A stretch of DNA of 50,499 nt. It comes from DATMMS01 sp036824145 (GTDB taxonomy: Bacteria; Chloroflexota; Dormibacteria; DASZGP01). The notes under the pieces were generated by a model, which made no database searches, was not told where the DNA came from, and saw nothing but the letters and a program-made list of their open reading frames with translations. The stretch's first letter is position 1, and the number at the start of each line of letters is the position of its first letter. The translations under genes and the position numbers were made by a program. The DNA lies in the NCBI GenBank assembly GCA_036824145.1, contig DAITAT010000007.1:1-50499 (forward strand). Direction: 5' to 3'. This document shows, one piece after another, positions 17,927 to 26,792 of the stretch.

Positions 17927-18538
17927 ATGAACGCCATGTCAAATCAAAAGCGAAAGTACATGCTCAAAGCCCGCGCCGAGCACCAGGATCAGACCCGGCT
18001 GCGCATCGTCGCGGTGACCTCGGCGCTCCATCAGGAGGTGGGCCCGGCTCGCACCACGGTAGCCGAGATCGCCCGGCGCGCCGGCGTCCAGCGCCTCACG
18101 GTTTACAACCACTTCCCAGACGAGAGTGAGCTCTTCGCGGCCTGCTCGAGTCACTGGAGAGCGACACATCCATATCCGGATCCAGCGCCGGCGCTAGCGA
18201 TCGAGGACCCGGGCGATCGGCTACGCGCGGTCCTGGCGAGCCTGTACGGGTGGTACGGGGCGAATGCGCCGATGGTCGCCAACCTCCAGCGCGATCGTCA
18301 TCTCCTGCCGGCGTTAGATGCGGTCCTCAAGGGCACGATGGACGCGCGGTTGGGGGAACTCGCGCAGACGTTGGCGGCCGCATTCACGACGAAGGGCACG
18401 CGTTTGAAAGCTGCCCGAGCCGCCGCTGCCCTGGCGCTCGACTTCTGGACGTGGCGAAGGCTGACTGAGGAGCGCCTCGATGACAGCGCGGCGGCGGACC
18501 TCATGGTCGACACCGTTCAAGCAGCCGCCGGCGGGTAA
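17927..18538 (+). CDS. TetR/AcrR-family transcriptional regulator
   Basis: A 203-residue repressor-type regulator. The N-terminal helix-turn-helix is clear at about residues 28-68: RTTVAEIARRAGVQRLTVYNHFPDESELFAAC. The rest is an all-helical ligand-binding domain of the usual length (about 70-200), rich in Ala and Leu. Possible starts are ATG 17927 and ATG 17936; neither has a good ribosome site, and a -10-like TAAACT lies nine bases before the first. The gene is divergent from the glycosyltransferase and most probably controls it and itself. The ligand is likely a small hydrophobic compound, possibly the glycosyltransferase acceptor; that is inference. Confidence 0.9.
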   Translation: MNAMSNQKRKYMLKARAEHQDQTRLRIVAVTSALHQEVGPARTTVAEIARRAGVQRLTVYNHFPDESELFAACSSHWRATHPYPDPAPALAIEDPGDRLRAVLASLYGWYGANAPMVANLQRDRHLLPALDAVLKGTMDARLGELAQTLAAAFTTKGTRLKAARAAAALALDFWTWRRLTEERLDDSAAADLMVDTVQAAAGG

Positions 18539-18550
18539 GATTCGCGCGGA

Positions 18551-19195
18551 ATGCGCGGCTTGCTTGTCACTTTCGAGGGGGTCGAGGGGTCAGGTAAGAC
18601 GACCCAGGCGGCGCGGCTGGCCGAATCGCTAAAAGCCGAGGGCCTGCCGGTCACCAGCGTTCGGGAACCGGGCGGAACTGCGCTGGGAGAGAAGGTTCGG
18701 GAGATCCTGCTCAGCGTCGAGCACCACGACCTGGCGGCATGGGCTGAGGCGTCGCTCTACACCGCGGCCCGGGCTCAACTCCTCAAAGAGGTGATCATCC
18801 CCCGGATGGCCAAAGGCGACATCGTGGTTGCCGATCGCTTTGTCGATTCCACCTTCGCCTACCAGGGCGTCGGTCGGGGCCTGGAGCTGAAGGTGCTGAT
18901 GGCGATGCAGATGGTCTTGAAGGTTAAGCCGGACCTCACCATCCTGCTCGACCTGCCCGCCGAGTCGGGGCTGCGCCGCCAGGCCGAGCAAAGCGGTCAC
19001 CGGCCGGACCGGCTGGAGCAGGAGGACATCACCTTCCACACCCGCGTGCGCGACGGCTACCTCGATTTCGCTTCTCGCGATCCAGGGCGATACCACGTCA
19101 TCGACGCGGCCGCCGACCCCGACGCCGTCGCCGCTGAAGCCTTGTCCGTTACCCTTGTCCGGGCATCAGCCAAAGGGATAAGGAAAGCTTCATGA
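18551..19195 (+). CDS. tmk: Thymidylate kinase
   Basis: Phosphorylates dTMP to dTDP in the cytoplasm; 214 residues, typical length. Walker A (FEGVEGSGKTTQ, residues 8-19), the dTMP-binding REPGGT (about 38-43), the DRF-type motif VVADRFVDSTFAYQG (about 93-107) and a lid with RRQAEQSGHRPDRLE are all present. The start follows the TetR stop by 12 bases; a TAAGAT hexamer (18536-18541) overlapping that stop may be its -10. The tmk stop overlaps the next gene in an ATGA junction. A tmk-darA pair is conserved in Firmicutes, where holB follows; holB is not present here. Confidence 0.96.
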   Translation: MRGLLVTFEGVEGSGKTTQAARLAESLKAEGLPVTSVREPGGTALGEKVREILLSVEHHDLAAWAEASLYTAARAQLLKEVIIPRMAKGDIVVADRFVDSTFAYQGVGRGLELKVLMAMQMVLKVKPDLTILLDLPAESGLRRQAEQSGHRPDRLEQEDITFHTRVRDGYLDFASRDPGRYHVIDAAADPDAVAAEALSVTLVRASAKGIRKAS

Positions 19196-19521
19196 AAATG
19201 GTGGTGGCGATCATGCACGGGGACGACGCCGGGACGGCGACCGAAGCCCTTGCCGACAAGGGCATTCCCACCACCCGTCTCGATTCCCGGGGGGGCTTCC
19301 TGCAGAAAGGCAACGCCACCCTTCTCTGCGGCTGCTCCGAAGCCCAGGTCGACATCGTCATGGACGTGCTCCGCAACCGCAGCAAGAGCCGCACCGAGTT
19401 CCTCAACCCGCTTCCCCCGGTGGTGGAGCCGGGCGAGATGTTCGTGCCCTACCCGGTTGAGGTTGAGGTTGGCGGCGCCATCGTCTTCGTCCTCGACGTC
19501 CAGCGCTTCGAGAAGCTCTAG
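19192..19521 (+). CDS. darA: Cyclic-di-AMP receptor, DarA/PstA PII-like family
   Basis: A 109-residue PII-like signalling protein, the same length as Bacillus DarA (PstA/YaaQ). The family signature is visible: MVVAIMHGDDAGTATEAL at the N-terminus, the TRLDSRGGFLQKGNATLLCG segment that builds the c-di-AMP pocket, and the C-terminal EVGGAIVFVLDVQRFEKL. DarA trimers bind cyclic-di-AMP; their downstream target is not generally known. It overlaps tmk by four bases, the same neighbour as in Firmicutes, which supports the assignment and suggests that the host makes c-di-AMP. No diadenylate cyclase gene is in the window. Confidence 0.9.
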   Translation: MKMVVAIMHGDDAGTATEALADKGIPTTRLDSRGGFLQKGNATLLCGCSEAQVDIVMDVLRNRSKSRTEFLNPLPPVVEPGEMFVPYPVEVEVGGAIVFVLDVQRFEKL

Positions 19522-19591
19522 AACAGCGATTCCGGCTTCATTCCGCGTTCCTTTTGCCGCTGGTGGCATTCCGGGCCGCTATCCTGTCCAG

Positions 19592-20122
19592 ATGAGTCAG
19601 CCGACGGCCAGGCGGGGAGGGCAAGGGCGCGTGGGCACCGACGCCAAGCGAATCGAGATCAAGGGCGACCCCGCCTTCTTCCGCCGTATCAACTACCCGG
19701 CGGTCGCTGCCGGGATCGTGGTCGCGATGGCGGTTTACCTCGTCCTTGGCGCCCTGGTGCAAGCCCCCGGCGGCGCCCTGGCCTCGCAGTCCGGCGCCTA
19801 CTTCGCCATCAGCGTGGTTGCGATGTACGCGGGTGGGCTGACCGCCGGCATGATCGAGCCGAAATACGGCGTCCTCAACGGCCCCCTGGTGGCGGTCGTC
19901 TATATCCTGATCAGCTTCGTCGTCACCTTCTTCCACGAGCTCCAGTTGGTCAAGGTCGTGGGCCCGCTGGGCCTTGGCCCGATGCGGGTCGACCGGGTCT
20001 TCGCCGCCGACATTCCTCAGCTCTTCTTCTCCACCCTGGGTGGGTACACCGCCGGGCTCATCGAACAGCGCTTCCGAGCCCCGCGACGCAAGGCCAATCG
20101 TGGCAAGAGCTCAGGCGGCTGA
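19592..20122 (+). CDS. Small integral membrane protein upstream of moxR
   Basis: A 176-residue protein not assigned to a named family. It has a basic N-terminal tail of about 30 residues, then about four hydrophobic segments (near 36-55, 66-86, 94-115 and a shorter one near 140-158), and a basic C-terminus ending RFRAPRRKANRGKSSGG. Gly-rich helices (LSGAYFAISVVAMYAGGLTAG-like region) resemble transporter or scaffold helices, but no catalytic residue stands out. The ATG at 19592 lies six bases after a TATCCT hexamer, suggesting a leaderless start. The 3' end overlaps the MoxR gene by 23 bases, so it is probably the first gene of the MoxR-DUF58-transglutaminase operon. Confidence 0.7.
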   Translation: MSQPTARRGGQGRVGTDAKRIEIKGDPAFFRRINYPAVAAGIVVAMAVYLVLGALVQAPGGALASQSGAYFAISVVAMYAGGLTAGMIEPKYGVLNGPLVAVVYILISFVVTFFHELQLVKVVGPLGLGPMRVDRVFAADIPQLFFSTLGGYTAGLIEQRFRAPRRKANRGKSSGG

Positions 20123-21125
20123 CCCCGGGCGCGGCACGGGGGAAGCGCCGCAACCGGATAGCGAGGGCCTCGCCCGTGCCGGCGCCCTGGGCGAGGCGCT
20201 GATCGCCAACATCAACCGCGTCCTGGTCGGCAAGAACGACCAGGTCGGCCTGGCCGTTGTCTGCCTGCTGGCTCGGGGCCACGCCCTCATCGAGGACGTG
20301 CCGGGGGTCGGCAAGACCACCCTGGCCAAGGCCGTGGCGCGCAGCATCGGCGGTCGCTTCGACCGGATCCAGTTCACGCCCGACCTGCTCCCCTCGGACG
20401 TGGTCGGGATCAACATGTACGACCCCGCCAAAGGTGGCTTCCAGTTCCGCCCCGGGCCGGTGTTCGCGAACGTGCTGCTGGCCGACGAGATCAACCGCGC
20501 CACCCCGAAGACCCAGTCTGCCCTGCTGGAGTCGATGGAGGAGCGTCAGGTCACCCTGGACGGCGTGACTCACCCGTTGTACGCGCCCTTCATGGTGCTG
20601 GCGACGCAGAACCCCATCGAATTCGCCGGCACCTTCCCCCTTCCCGAGGCCCAGTTGGATCGGTTCAGCCTGCGCATCAGCCTGGGGTACCTGACCCCCC
20701 GCGCCGAGGTCGAGATGCTGGAGCGATTTGAGGATTCCAACCCTCTTGAAGATCTCAAGGAGGTCGCCGGCGAAGACGAGATCCGCGACGCTCAGCAGGC
20801 GGTCGCCACCGTCGACGTGGCGGGCGAGGTCAAGGAGTACATCGTCCGGCTGGTGGCCTCCAGCCGCGACCATCCCGACCTGAGTCTGGGCGCCAGCCCA
20901 CGGGCATCGATCGCGCTCCTCAGGCTCTCCCAGGCGCGCGCAGTCGTGGATGGACGCGACTACGTCATCCCGGATGATGTAAAGGCACTGGCCGTGGCAG
21001 TGCTGGCCCACCGCCTGGTCTTCAAGCCCAGCGCCGAGATCCGAGGCGCCGGCCCGGACAGCCTTCTCCGCAAACTGATCGACTCCGAGCCAGTTCCCCA
21101 GTCACGGCCCGCGACGCTGGCCTAG
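20100..21125 (+). CDS. MoxR-family AAA ATPase
   Basis: A 341-residue AAA+ chaperone-like ATPase. Walker A VEDVPGVGKTTLAKA-like segment (IEDVPGVGKTTL) at about residues 62-74, the MoxR-specific FTPDLLPSDVVGINMYD, Walker B VLLADEINRATPKTQSALLE, sensor 1 LATQNPIEFAGTFPLPEAQLD and the C-terminal lid with ASPRASIALLRLSQA are all clear. MoxR ATPases usually act on metalloproteins or von Willebrand-domain partners encoded alongside. The GTG at 20100 is the best start: it precedes the conserved region by a normal distance and overlaps the upstream gene. It is followed after two bases by a DUF58 gene and then a transglutaminase, the standard MoxR cluster order. Confidence 0.93.
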   Translation: MARAQAADPGRGTGEAPQPDSEGLARAGALGEALIANINRVLVGKNDQVGLAVVCLLARGHALIEDVPGVGKTTLAKAVARSIGGRFDRIQFTPDLLPSDVVGINMYDPAKGGFQFRPGPVFANVLLADEINRATPKTQSALLESMEERQVTLDGVTHPLYAPFMVLATQNPIEFAGTFPLPEAQLDRFSLRISLGYLTPRAEVEMLERFEDSNPLEDLKEVAGEDEIRDAQQAVATVDVAGEVKEYIVRLVASSRDHPDLSLGASPRASIALLRLSQARAVVDGRDYVIPDDVKALAVAVLAHRLVFKPSAEIRGAGPDSLLRKLIDSEPVPQSRPATLA

Positions 21126-21127
21126 CC

Positions 21128-22357
21128 GTGTCCGTCCGGATCCGGCGCAGCCTCTTCGTCGTCGGCATCCTGGTCCTTCTGTTCTTCGCCTATCTCACCG
21201 CGACCAAGCTCGCCTTCGTGATGCTCTACTTCGCCGTCCTGCTGGCGGTGGTGAGCTGGCTCTGGACGCGACTCGGCACCGCAAAGTTGGCAATCAGCCG
21301 CACGGCGCCGGGCGGCGCCTACGAGGTGGGCGAGGACTTTGTCGAGGTTCTCACGGTCAGCAACCCGGCCATGGTGTCCCTTCCCTGGGTGGAGGTTCTC
21401 GACGGCTCCAGCATCCCCGGCTACGACGCCGGTCGGGCCATCAGCGTGGGGCGCCAGCGTGAGCTGACCTGGCGCACCCAGGGGCGGTTCATCAGCCGGG
21501 GACGTTACCAGATGGGCCCAACCCGGCTCGTCACCGGCGACCCCTTTGGACTCTTCCAGCGGACCGTGGAGGTGCCTGCGGGTTCATCCGTGACGGTTTA
21601 TCCGCGCCTGGTCGACGTCACCCGCTTCCTACCTGGGGCCTCCCATACCCTCGGCGACACCATCGCCATGGGCCGCTTCGTCGACGCCCCGCCCGATGCC
21701 TCGGGGATCCGCGAATACGACCCGGCAGACGGCTTCAACCGCATCCACTGGCCGTCGACAGCGCGGCTCGGGCGGCCCATGAGCAAGAGCTTCGAGAAGT
21801 ACGAGGGCTCTGACCTGATCGTGGTCCTCGACCTGCGGACCAGCGCGCACCTGGGTGAGCCCCCAGAGTCGACCCTGGAGTACGCCGTCAGCCTGGCGGC
21901 CTCGCTGGCGGTGTTGGGTCTCAGCCACAACCAATCCGTCGGGCTTGCCTGCAACGACGCGCGGCGCACCATCATCCCGCCCGCTCGGGGCGGCAAGCAG
22001 CTACACCGAATCCTTGACTTCCTGGCCGAGGCCGACGCCGATGGCGGGCTCAGCCTGGAGGCGCTGCTCCAGGGGCTGGCATCCAGCCGCGGCCGGCAGA
22101 GCCTGGTCGTGGTCACGCCCAGCCTCGCCGGCGCCTGGGTCGACTGGCTGGCCCGGGTGGGGCTCGGCGGCAGCCGCTCCAACGCCGTCCTCTACCTCGA
22201 CGCCCAATCGTTTGGCGGCGCCGCCGCAACCGCGCCCGAGCCACGAACCCTGGGAGAGCAGACCTCGTGGTGGAGCCTCACCGCTGACGACGAGATCTTC
22301 AGGCGTCGCCCTGCCGCCGGCGGGGCCGCCCGGGAGCCCATGGCAGCGGCGATATGA
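21128..22357 (+). CDS. DUF58 domain protein, MoxR partner
   Basis: A 409-residue membrane-anchored protein. Two close hydrophobic segments at about residues 7-45 are followed by a beta-rich extracytoplasmic or cytoplasmic region, then the DUF58 core with REYDPADGFNRIHWPSTAR (about 198-216) and DLIVVLDLRTS (about 229-239), the latter resembling a vWA-type first strand. DUF58 proteins accompany MoxR ATPases and transglutaminases in many phyla; their biochemical role is not settled. The GTG at 21128 follows the MoxR stop by two bases. The stop overlaps the next start in an ATGA junction. Confidence 0.9.
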   Translation: MSVRIRRSLFVVGILVLLFFAYLTATKLAFVMLYFAVLLAVVSWLWTRLGTAKLAISRTAPGGAYEVGEDFVEVLTVSNPAMVSLPWVEVLDGSSIPGYDAGRAISVGRQRELTWRTQGRFISRGRYQMGPTRLVTGDPFGLFQRTVEVPAGSSVTVYPRLVDVTRFLPGASHTLGDTIAMGRFVDAPPDASGIREYDPADGFNRIHWPSTARLGRPMSKSFEKYEGSDLIVVLDLRTSAHLGEPPESTLEYAVSLAASLAVLGLSHNQSVGLACNDARRTIIPPARGGKQLHRILDFLAEADADGGLSLEALLQGLASSRGRQSLVVVTPSLAGAWVDWLARVGLGGSRSNAVLYLDAQSFGGAAATAPEPRTLGEQTSWWSLTADDEIFRRRPAAGGAAREPMAAAI

Positions 22358-24606
22358 GCACTATCGCTGCCGGCTGGTCCCCGCGGGTGCGCCTCGCCGG
22401 CCCTGGCGAAGGCCTGCTTGCCGACCTCCTGGTGGTGTTGCTGGCCTGGACCACGGCGGCGGCGGTGGCCGGCTCCCACTGGGTCCCGGGGTCAGAGGCT
22501 GTGATCCCGGTGGCGATTGTGGGGGCCATCTTCGTCGCCGCCCTGGCCAGGCTGGCGCCGCGCGGGGTGACCTACTGGCTCGCGATCGAGGTCGCCATGG
22601 TGTTGCTGCTGTTTCTGTCAACCGCGCACCACTCTGGCGACCCAGGCGAGATCGCCACCGACTTCAGGACCTGGGTCCTATCAATCGCCAGTGATCTCTC
22701 CACCGCCTTGCTGGTCACCATCGTCGCGGGGACCTGGTTGAGCGTGGCCTGGGCCGGGTATTGGGTGTTACACCGCGGCCAGGCCCCCCTGGGGCTGGGA
22801 CCGATGGCGGTGGTGCTGGGCTTCGAAGTCCTGGACGACCCCGGTCAGAACGCCCTCACCTTCCTGGTGGTGGCCTGGATGGTGATGGCCGGGCTGCTGC
22901 TGCTGCGTCACACCGTGGTCCGGGTCGAGCATCGGTGGGGCGCGGCGACCGCGCCTGGCCTGTCTTCAAGCGTTGGCATCCAGGGCAGCCGAGCGCTGGT
23001 CGTGATGCTGGTGGCGGCGAGCCTCATTCCCCGGCTGAACACCACCGACATCAGCCCTCGCTTCTTCTCCGGCAGCATCGACGCGGTCGGTGGCGGTCAG
23101 TTGCCGCTGGTGCGCCAGGTGCCCGGTGGTTCGCTGGCAGCCACGGGCTACAGCGAGAGGGTGCAGCCGGGCGGGACGCTGTCGCGCAGCCTGACGCCGG
23201 TGATGGAGGTGACCACGAACTTCCCGCGTACCACCTACCTCAGAGGTATCGACCTCTACGCCGACCGCAACGGCGCCTGGGCGCCGGGTTCGTGGGTCGA
23301 CAATCTGGCCAACGTGCCGTCTGGCCAGACGCTGGCGCATGACCCCTACGTGGCCCGCCACACGGTGCAAGCCACCATCAAGACCCTGGGATCGGGGCAG
23401 AACACCATCTTCTGGCCCGGGGACCCGCTGTTCGCCAGCATCCCGGCGCAGGTCAGAGGTGCGCGCCCCACCGGCGGCCTTGGCACCGGCCTGCCCGTAG
23501 GATCGGTCGCCGGGGCCTACGCCAGGGGCCAGGGTGGGACGGGCGCGACCTACACCGTCGACGCCACCGTCTCGGTTGCGACCGAGTCCCAGCTGCGCAG
23601 CGCCGGCGCCAACTACCCAGCCTCGGTAACCGACATCGTGCCCGGCTTGGGCCAGCTCGCCGGTCCGAGCGCGGTTGACGACCGCATCACCGCGCTGGCG
23701 ACCCAGGTCGTCGCCGGCCAGACCACGCCGTACGACCGGGTCAAGGTCATCGAGACGTACCTGCGCACCAAGCTCAAGTACAACCTCCAGGTCTCCACGC
23801 CACCCAGCGGCCAGGACCCGGTGATCTATTTCCTCTTCAACAGCCACGTCGGCTACTGCGAGTATTTCGCCTCCGCGATGGGCGAGATGGTGCGTGGCCT
23901 GGGCATCCCGGTGCGGTTGGTCAGCGGCTATGGCCCGGGCGCCTCGGAGGCTCCGCAGGACGTGCCCCGCCCTCGCACCAGCGCCACCACGACGACGCCC
24001 AACCTGGTGCGCGCCTCCGACGCCCACACCTGGGTCGAAGTCTTCTTCCCCTCGTACGGCTGGGTACCCTTCGAGCCCACCCCGGACCCGATCTACCCGA
24101 CCCTCTCGCGGCAGGCGTTTGACCCCGCCATCGACACCTTCCCCGCGGTCGTCGCGCCGACCGCCGCCGCCGTTCCGCCGCCCGCGCTCCAGTCGCGCCG
24201 ACCCGCGGCCACACCGGTGCTGGGCCAGCTGGTGACAGCGTTCGTGGCGGGCGCCGTCGGCGTCCTGGTCATGCTGGTGCTGGTCGGGCTGTTGGTGGCG
24301 CGCGGGCCTCGGCGGCTGCGCAACCCGGAGGTGGCCTGGCGCCGGCTCGGCTGGCTGGCTGCGCGCCTGGGCCGGCCGCGCCGTCCCACCGACACTCCGA
24401 TCGAGTTCGCTCAGCGGCTGGCTGCGGCGTTACCTGGCGTTGCCAGCGAGATCAGCGACCTGGGCGGTGCCTACAGCCAGTGGTGCTACCGACCCGACGG
24501 CATTGTGCGGGCGGATAGCCGTCGTGCCGACGACGCCTGGCGGAAGGTGCGGCGGGTGATCGTTCGCGAGCTGCTGTGGCCGCGCCGGGCCCGGCTCGCG
24601 ACCTAG
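22354..24606 (+). CDS. TgpA-type membrane transglutaminase-like protease
   Basis: A 750-residue protein with an N-terminal bundle of about six membrane helices (about residues 20-220), an extracytoplasmic region, a transglutaminase-like core, and another membrane helix at about 628-650 followed by a cytoplasmic tail (DUF4129-like position). The core has the nucleophile Cys502 in VGYCEYFASAMGEMVRGLG, His558 in SDAHTWVEVFF and an acidic residue in the FEPT motif (Glu574; the family often has Asp). TgpA of Pseudomonas is an essential protein of this type. The gene overlaps DUF58 by four bases. Its TAG stop is shared with the reverse-strand gene that converges on it (CTAG at 24603-24606). Confidence 0.9.
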   Translation: MSTIAAGWSPRVRLAGPGEGLLADLLVVLLAWTTAAAVAGSHWVPGSEAVIPVAIVGAIFVAALARLAPRGVTYWLAIEVAMVLLLFLSTAHHSGDPGEIATDFRTWVLSIASDLSTALLVTIVAGTWLSVAWAGYWVLHRGQAPLGLGPMAVVLGFEVLDDPGQNALTFLVVAWMVMAGLLLLRHTVVRVEHRWGAATAPGLSSSVGIQGSRALVVMLVAASLIPRLNTTDISPRFFSGSIDAVGGGQLPLVRQVPGGSLAATGYSERVQPGGTLSRSLTPVMEVTTNFPRTTYLRGIDLYADRNGAWAPGSWVDNLANVPSGQTLAHDPYVARHTVQATIKTLGSGQNTIFWPGDPLFASIPAQVRGARPTGGLGTGLPVGSVAGAYARGQGGTGATYTVDATVSVATESQLRSAGANYPASVTDIVPGLGQLAGPSAVDDRITALATQVVAGQTTPYDRVKVIETYLRTKLKYNLQVSTPPSGQDPVIYFLFNSHVGYCEYFASAMGEMVRGLGIPVRLVSGYGPGASEAPQDVPRPRTSATTTTPNLVRASDAHTWVEVFFPSYGWVPFEPTPDPIYPTLSRQAFDPAIDTFPAVVAPTAAAVPPPALQSRRPAATPVLGQLVTAFVAGAVGVLVMLVLVGLLVARGPRRLRNPEVAWRRLGWLAARLGRPRRPTDTPIEFAQRLAAALPGVASEISDLGGAYSQWCYRPDGIVRADSRRADDAWRKVRRVIVRELLWPRRARLAT

Positions 24607-25337
24607 GCCGGCGCGGTCAGCTCGACTGTCTCCAGGTCGGTGGCCAGGACGGCGCCTGGCACCGGCCTGTCGTCCCAACGCCGGTTGAGATGGGTCAAGT
24701 AGAAGCTCTTGTTGGGGTTGGCGCTGACGAGTGCCTCGACCGAGGCCCGCGACATGTGGCTGGCGTCGTCCTCGACCCCCGTCATCTCCAGCAGGACGTG
24801 GTCGGCAGCGTCAATCAGGGCGTCAAGCCCGGCGCCAACCCCGGTGTCGCCGGAATACGCCAGCCGGATGCCCTCCTTCTCGAAGCCGTAGCCGAGGCAG
24901 GGGATGTCGCGGACATGATCCATCTCCTCACCGTGGACCCGGAAGCCGGCCACGTCGACGGTCTCGCCGGGGCTGATGTCGATGAAGTTAGGTCGCAGCC
25001 CCTTCCACACGATCTGGTGCAGTCGATCGCCCCAGGCGAGCTGGAAGAGGTCGCTGATATAGCGCTCGAACCCGGGCGGACCCGCGATTGTGAAGGGTGG
25101 AGCTTCCGGCGTCTCAATGGCCCGGGTCGCCATCAGGTGGGGCAGCCCGAAGGTGTGGTCGGCATGCTGATGGGTGATCACTGCCGCCTCCAGGTCGCCG
25201 ACATGGTGGCCGGTGCGACGCATCAGGACGTGGAGCGGCGCGCCGGCGTCGACCACCACCCGGCGATCGAGGATATAGGCCGCGTTGAACGCGTCACCGG
25301 CAAATGCGGCGCCGGTGCCGAAGAAGGTCAGCTCCAT
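24603..25337 (-). CDS. Metallo-beta-lactamase-fold hydrolase, RNase Z-like
   Basis: A 244-residue MBL-fold enzyme. The zinc motif THQHADHTFG is at about residues 55-64, with further ligands expected at His in GEEMDHV, Asp in YSGDTG and His in YLTHLNRRW. The overall layout resembles RNase Z and PhnP-like phosphodiesterases, but the long exosite arm of tRNase Z is not evident, so a tRNA-processing role should not be assumed. The ATG at 25337 overlaps the stop of the upstream flavoprotein gene by one base (TGATG), so the two are translationally coupled. The longer upstream frame is antisense noise. The C-terminus shares a CTAG with the convergent transglutaminase gene. Confidence 0.85.
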   Translation of the reverse strand: MELTFFGTGAAFAGDAFNAAYILDRRVVVDAGAPLHVLMRRTGHHVGDLEAAVITHQHADHTFGLPHLMATRAIETPEAPPFTIAGPPGFERYISDLFQLAWGDRLHQIVWKGLRPNFIDISPGETVDVAGFRVHGEEMDHVRDIPCLGYGFEKEGIRLAYSGDTGVGAGLDALIDAADHVLLEMTGVEDDASHMSRASVEALVSANPNKSFYLTHLNRRWDDRPVPGAVLATDLETVELTAPA

Positions 25338-26719
25338 CAGGCGCGCAGGGTTCTTGGGTTCATCACGCCGGCGGGATCGAACATCTCCTGGATCCGGCCC
25401 AGGTAGGGCGCGAAGCCGTCGAGCTCGCGCGCCAGCCACCGGCTCTTGAGCTGTCCGATGCCGTGGTGATGGCTGATGGTGCCGCCGGCCTCGATGGCGG
25501 CGTCGAGGGCATTGGCCCACGTCTGGAGCAGGACCGCCTCGCGGTCCTCCGCCCGAACGAGGAAGGTGAAATACAGGGCGCAGCCGGTCTCGTAGACATG
25601 GGAACAATGGCATCCCACCAGCTCCGACGTCTTTCCCAGGGCGTTGCCTACGGCCGCGTAGAGGTCATCGACCCGCGACCACACCCCGGCGACTTCGATC
25701 GTGTCGGCGGCGACGTCAGCTCCCAGCAGCTTGCCCGAAAGCACCTCCTTATAGGTCAGAACGGCGTCGTTGCGGTGCTCCCACCAGTGGCCGGCCAGGT
25801 CTTGCCCTGGCTTCTGGGCCAGGGCCAGCTCCAACGCCCGGCTCAGCCTCGCTGGCACCAAGCCGCTGTCGCCCTCCACCACCATCAGCCCGGTGACCCC
25901 GGTGGGCGCCGGCTCGAGCGAGCGGAAGACGATGCCGGTGTCGCTCTCGTCGTACACGCGGAGCGCGTCGGGCAGGGCGCCCGACTGGGCCATCCGGCGG
26001 GCCGCGGCGAGGCCGTCGCTAAAGCTCGCGAAGGCCAGCGAAGCCATCTCCCTCATCTCCGGCTGGCGGCGCACGCGGAGCCAGGCCTCGGTGACGACGC
26101 CCATGGTGCCCTCGCTTCCCAGGAAGAGTTGATAAAGCTGAGGCCCCGCCGCCGTCCGCGGCACCAGACGTGACGTCGCCAGGCTGCCGTCGGGCAGGGC
26201 GACGCTGAGCGCGACGAGGAGGTCCTCGATGGCGCCGTAGCCGCTGGAGAGCTGGCCGGCGCTGCGAGCCGCGATCCATCCGCCGACCGTCGACAGCGCC
26301 ACCGACTGCGGGAAATGGCCGAGGGTGTGGCCGCGCTGGTTGAGCCAGGCCTCCAGGTCCGTTCCCAGCACGCCGGCCTGGACATGGACGATGCCGCTGA
26401 CCTCGTCGAGCTCGAGGACGAGGTCCAGGGCGCGGATATCGATCAGGAGATCGCCACTCGCCGTGACCGTCCCGCCGGACACGCCCGAACGCCCGCCCGC
26501 GGTGACGACTGGAACCTTCTCCTGCGAGGCCCACTGAAGCGCCCTCGCCACGTCTTCAGCGCTGGCCGGTCGGAGCACCGCCGCGGGCGGTATCAGCGCG
26601 CCGCGAAGCCCGCGCAGGATGGCGTTCGAAGACCAGTCCGAGGCATATTCGCCAACCACCTCTGCACTGGTTTCGAGCCCCGCCTTCGGCACCAACGCCG
26701 CCAGCGAATCGAAAACCAT
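25337..26719 (-). CDS. FAD-linked oxidase resembling alkylglycerone-phosphate synthase
   Basis: A vanillyl-alcohol-oxidase-fold flavoprotein of 460 residues. The FAD domain shows VVTAGGRSGVSGGTV (about residues 70-84) and STVGGWIAARSAGQLSSGYG (about 145-164). The C-terminal substrate domain ends with TISHHHGIGQLKSRWL and DPAGVMNPRTL. The triple histidine is a hallmark of alkyl-DHAP synthase (AGPS) and related glycolate/lactate oxidases, so ether-lipid synthesis is possible but not proven. The ATG at 26719 is chosen as the last start before the conserved region; a TAAACT hexamer ends seven bases upstream, suggesting leaderless transcription. A GTG at 26779 is an alternative. Coupled to a downstream MBL-fold hydrolase. 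Confidence 0.85.
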   Translation of the reverse strand: MVFDSLAALVPKAGLETSAEVVGEYASDWSSNAILRGLRGALIPPAAVLRPASAEDVARALQWASQEKVPVVTAGGRSGVSGGTVTASGDLLIDIRALDLVLELDEVSGIVHVQAGVLGTDLEAWLNQRGHTLGHFPQSVALSTVGGWIAARSAGQLSSGYGAIEDLLVALSVALPDGSLATSRLVPRTAAGPQLYQLFLGSEGTMGVVTEAWLRVRRQPEMREMASLAFASFSDGLAAARRMAQSGALPDALRVYDESDTGIVFRSLEPAPTGVTGLMVVEGDSGLVPARLSRALELALAQKPGQDLAGHWWEHRNDAVLTYKEVLSGKLLGADVAADTIEVAGVWSRVDDLYAAVGNALGKTSELVGCHCSHVYETGCALYFTFLVRAEDREAVLLQTWANALDAAIEAGGTISHHHGIGQLKSRWLARELDGFAPYLGRIQEMFDPAGVMNPRTLRA

Positions 26720-26792
26720 AGTGCGGAGTTTACAAACCAGCGCGGTAATGACCACCCTGGTGCGGCCAATTCCTGTCACCAGCGCTTAGGCC

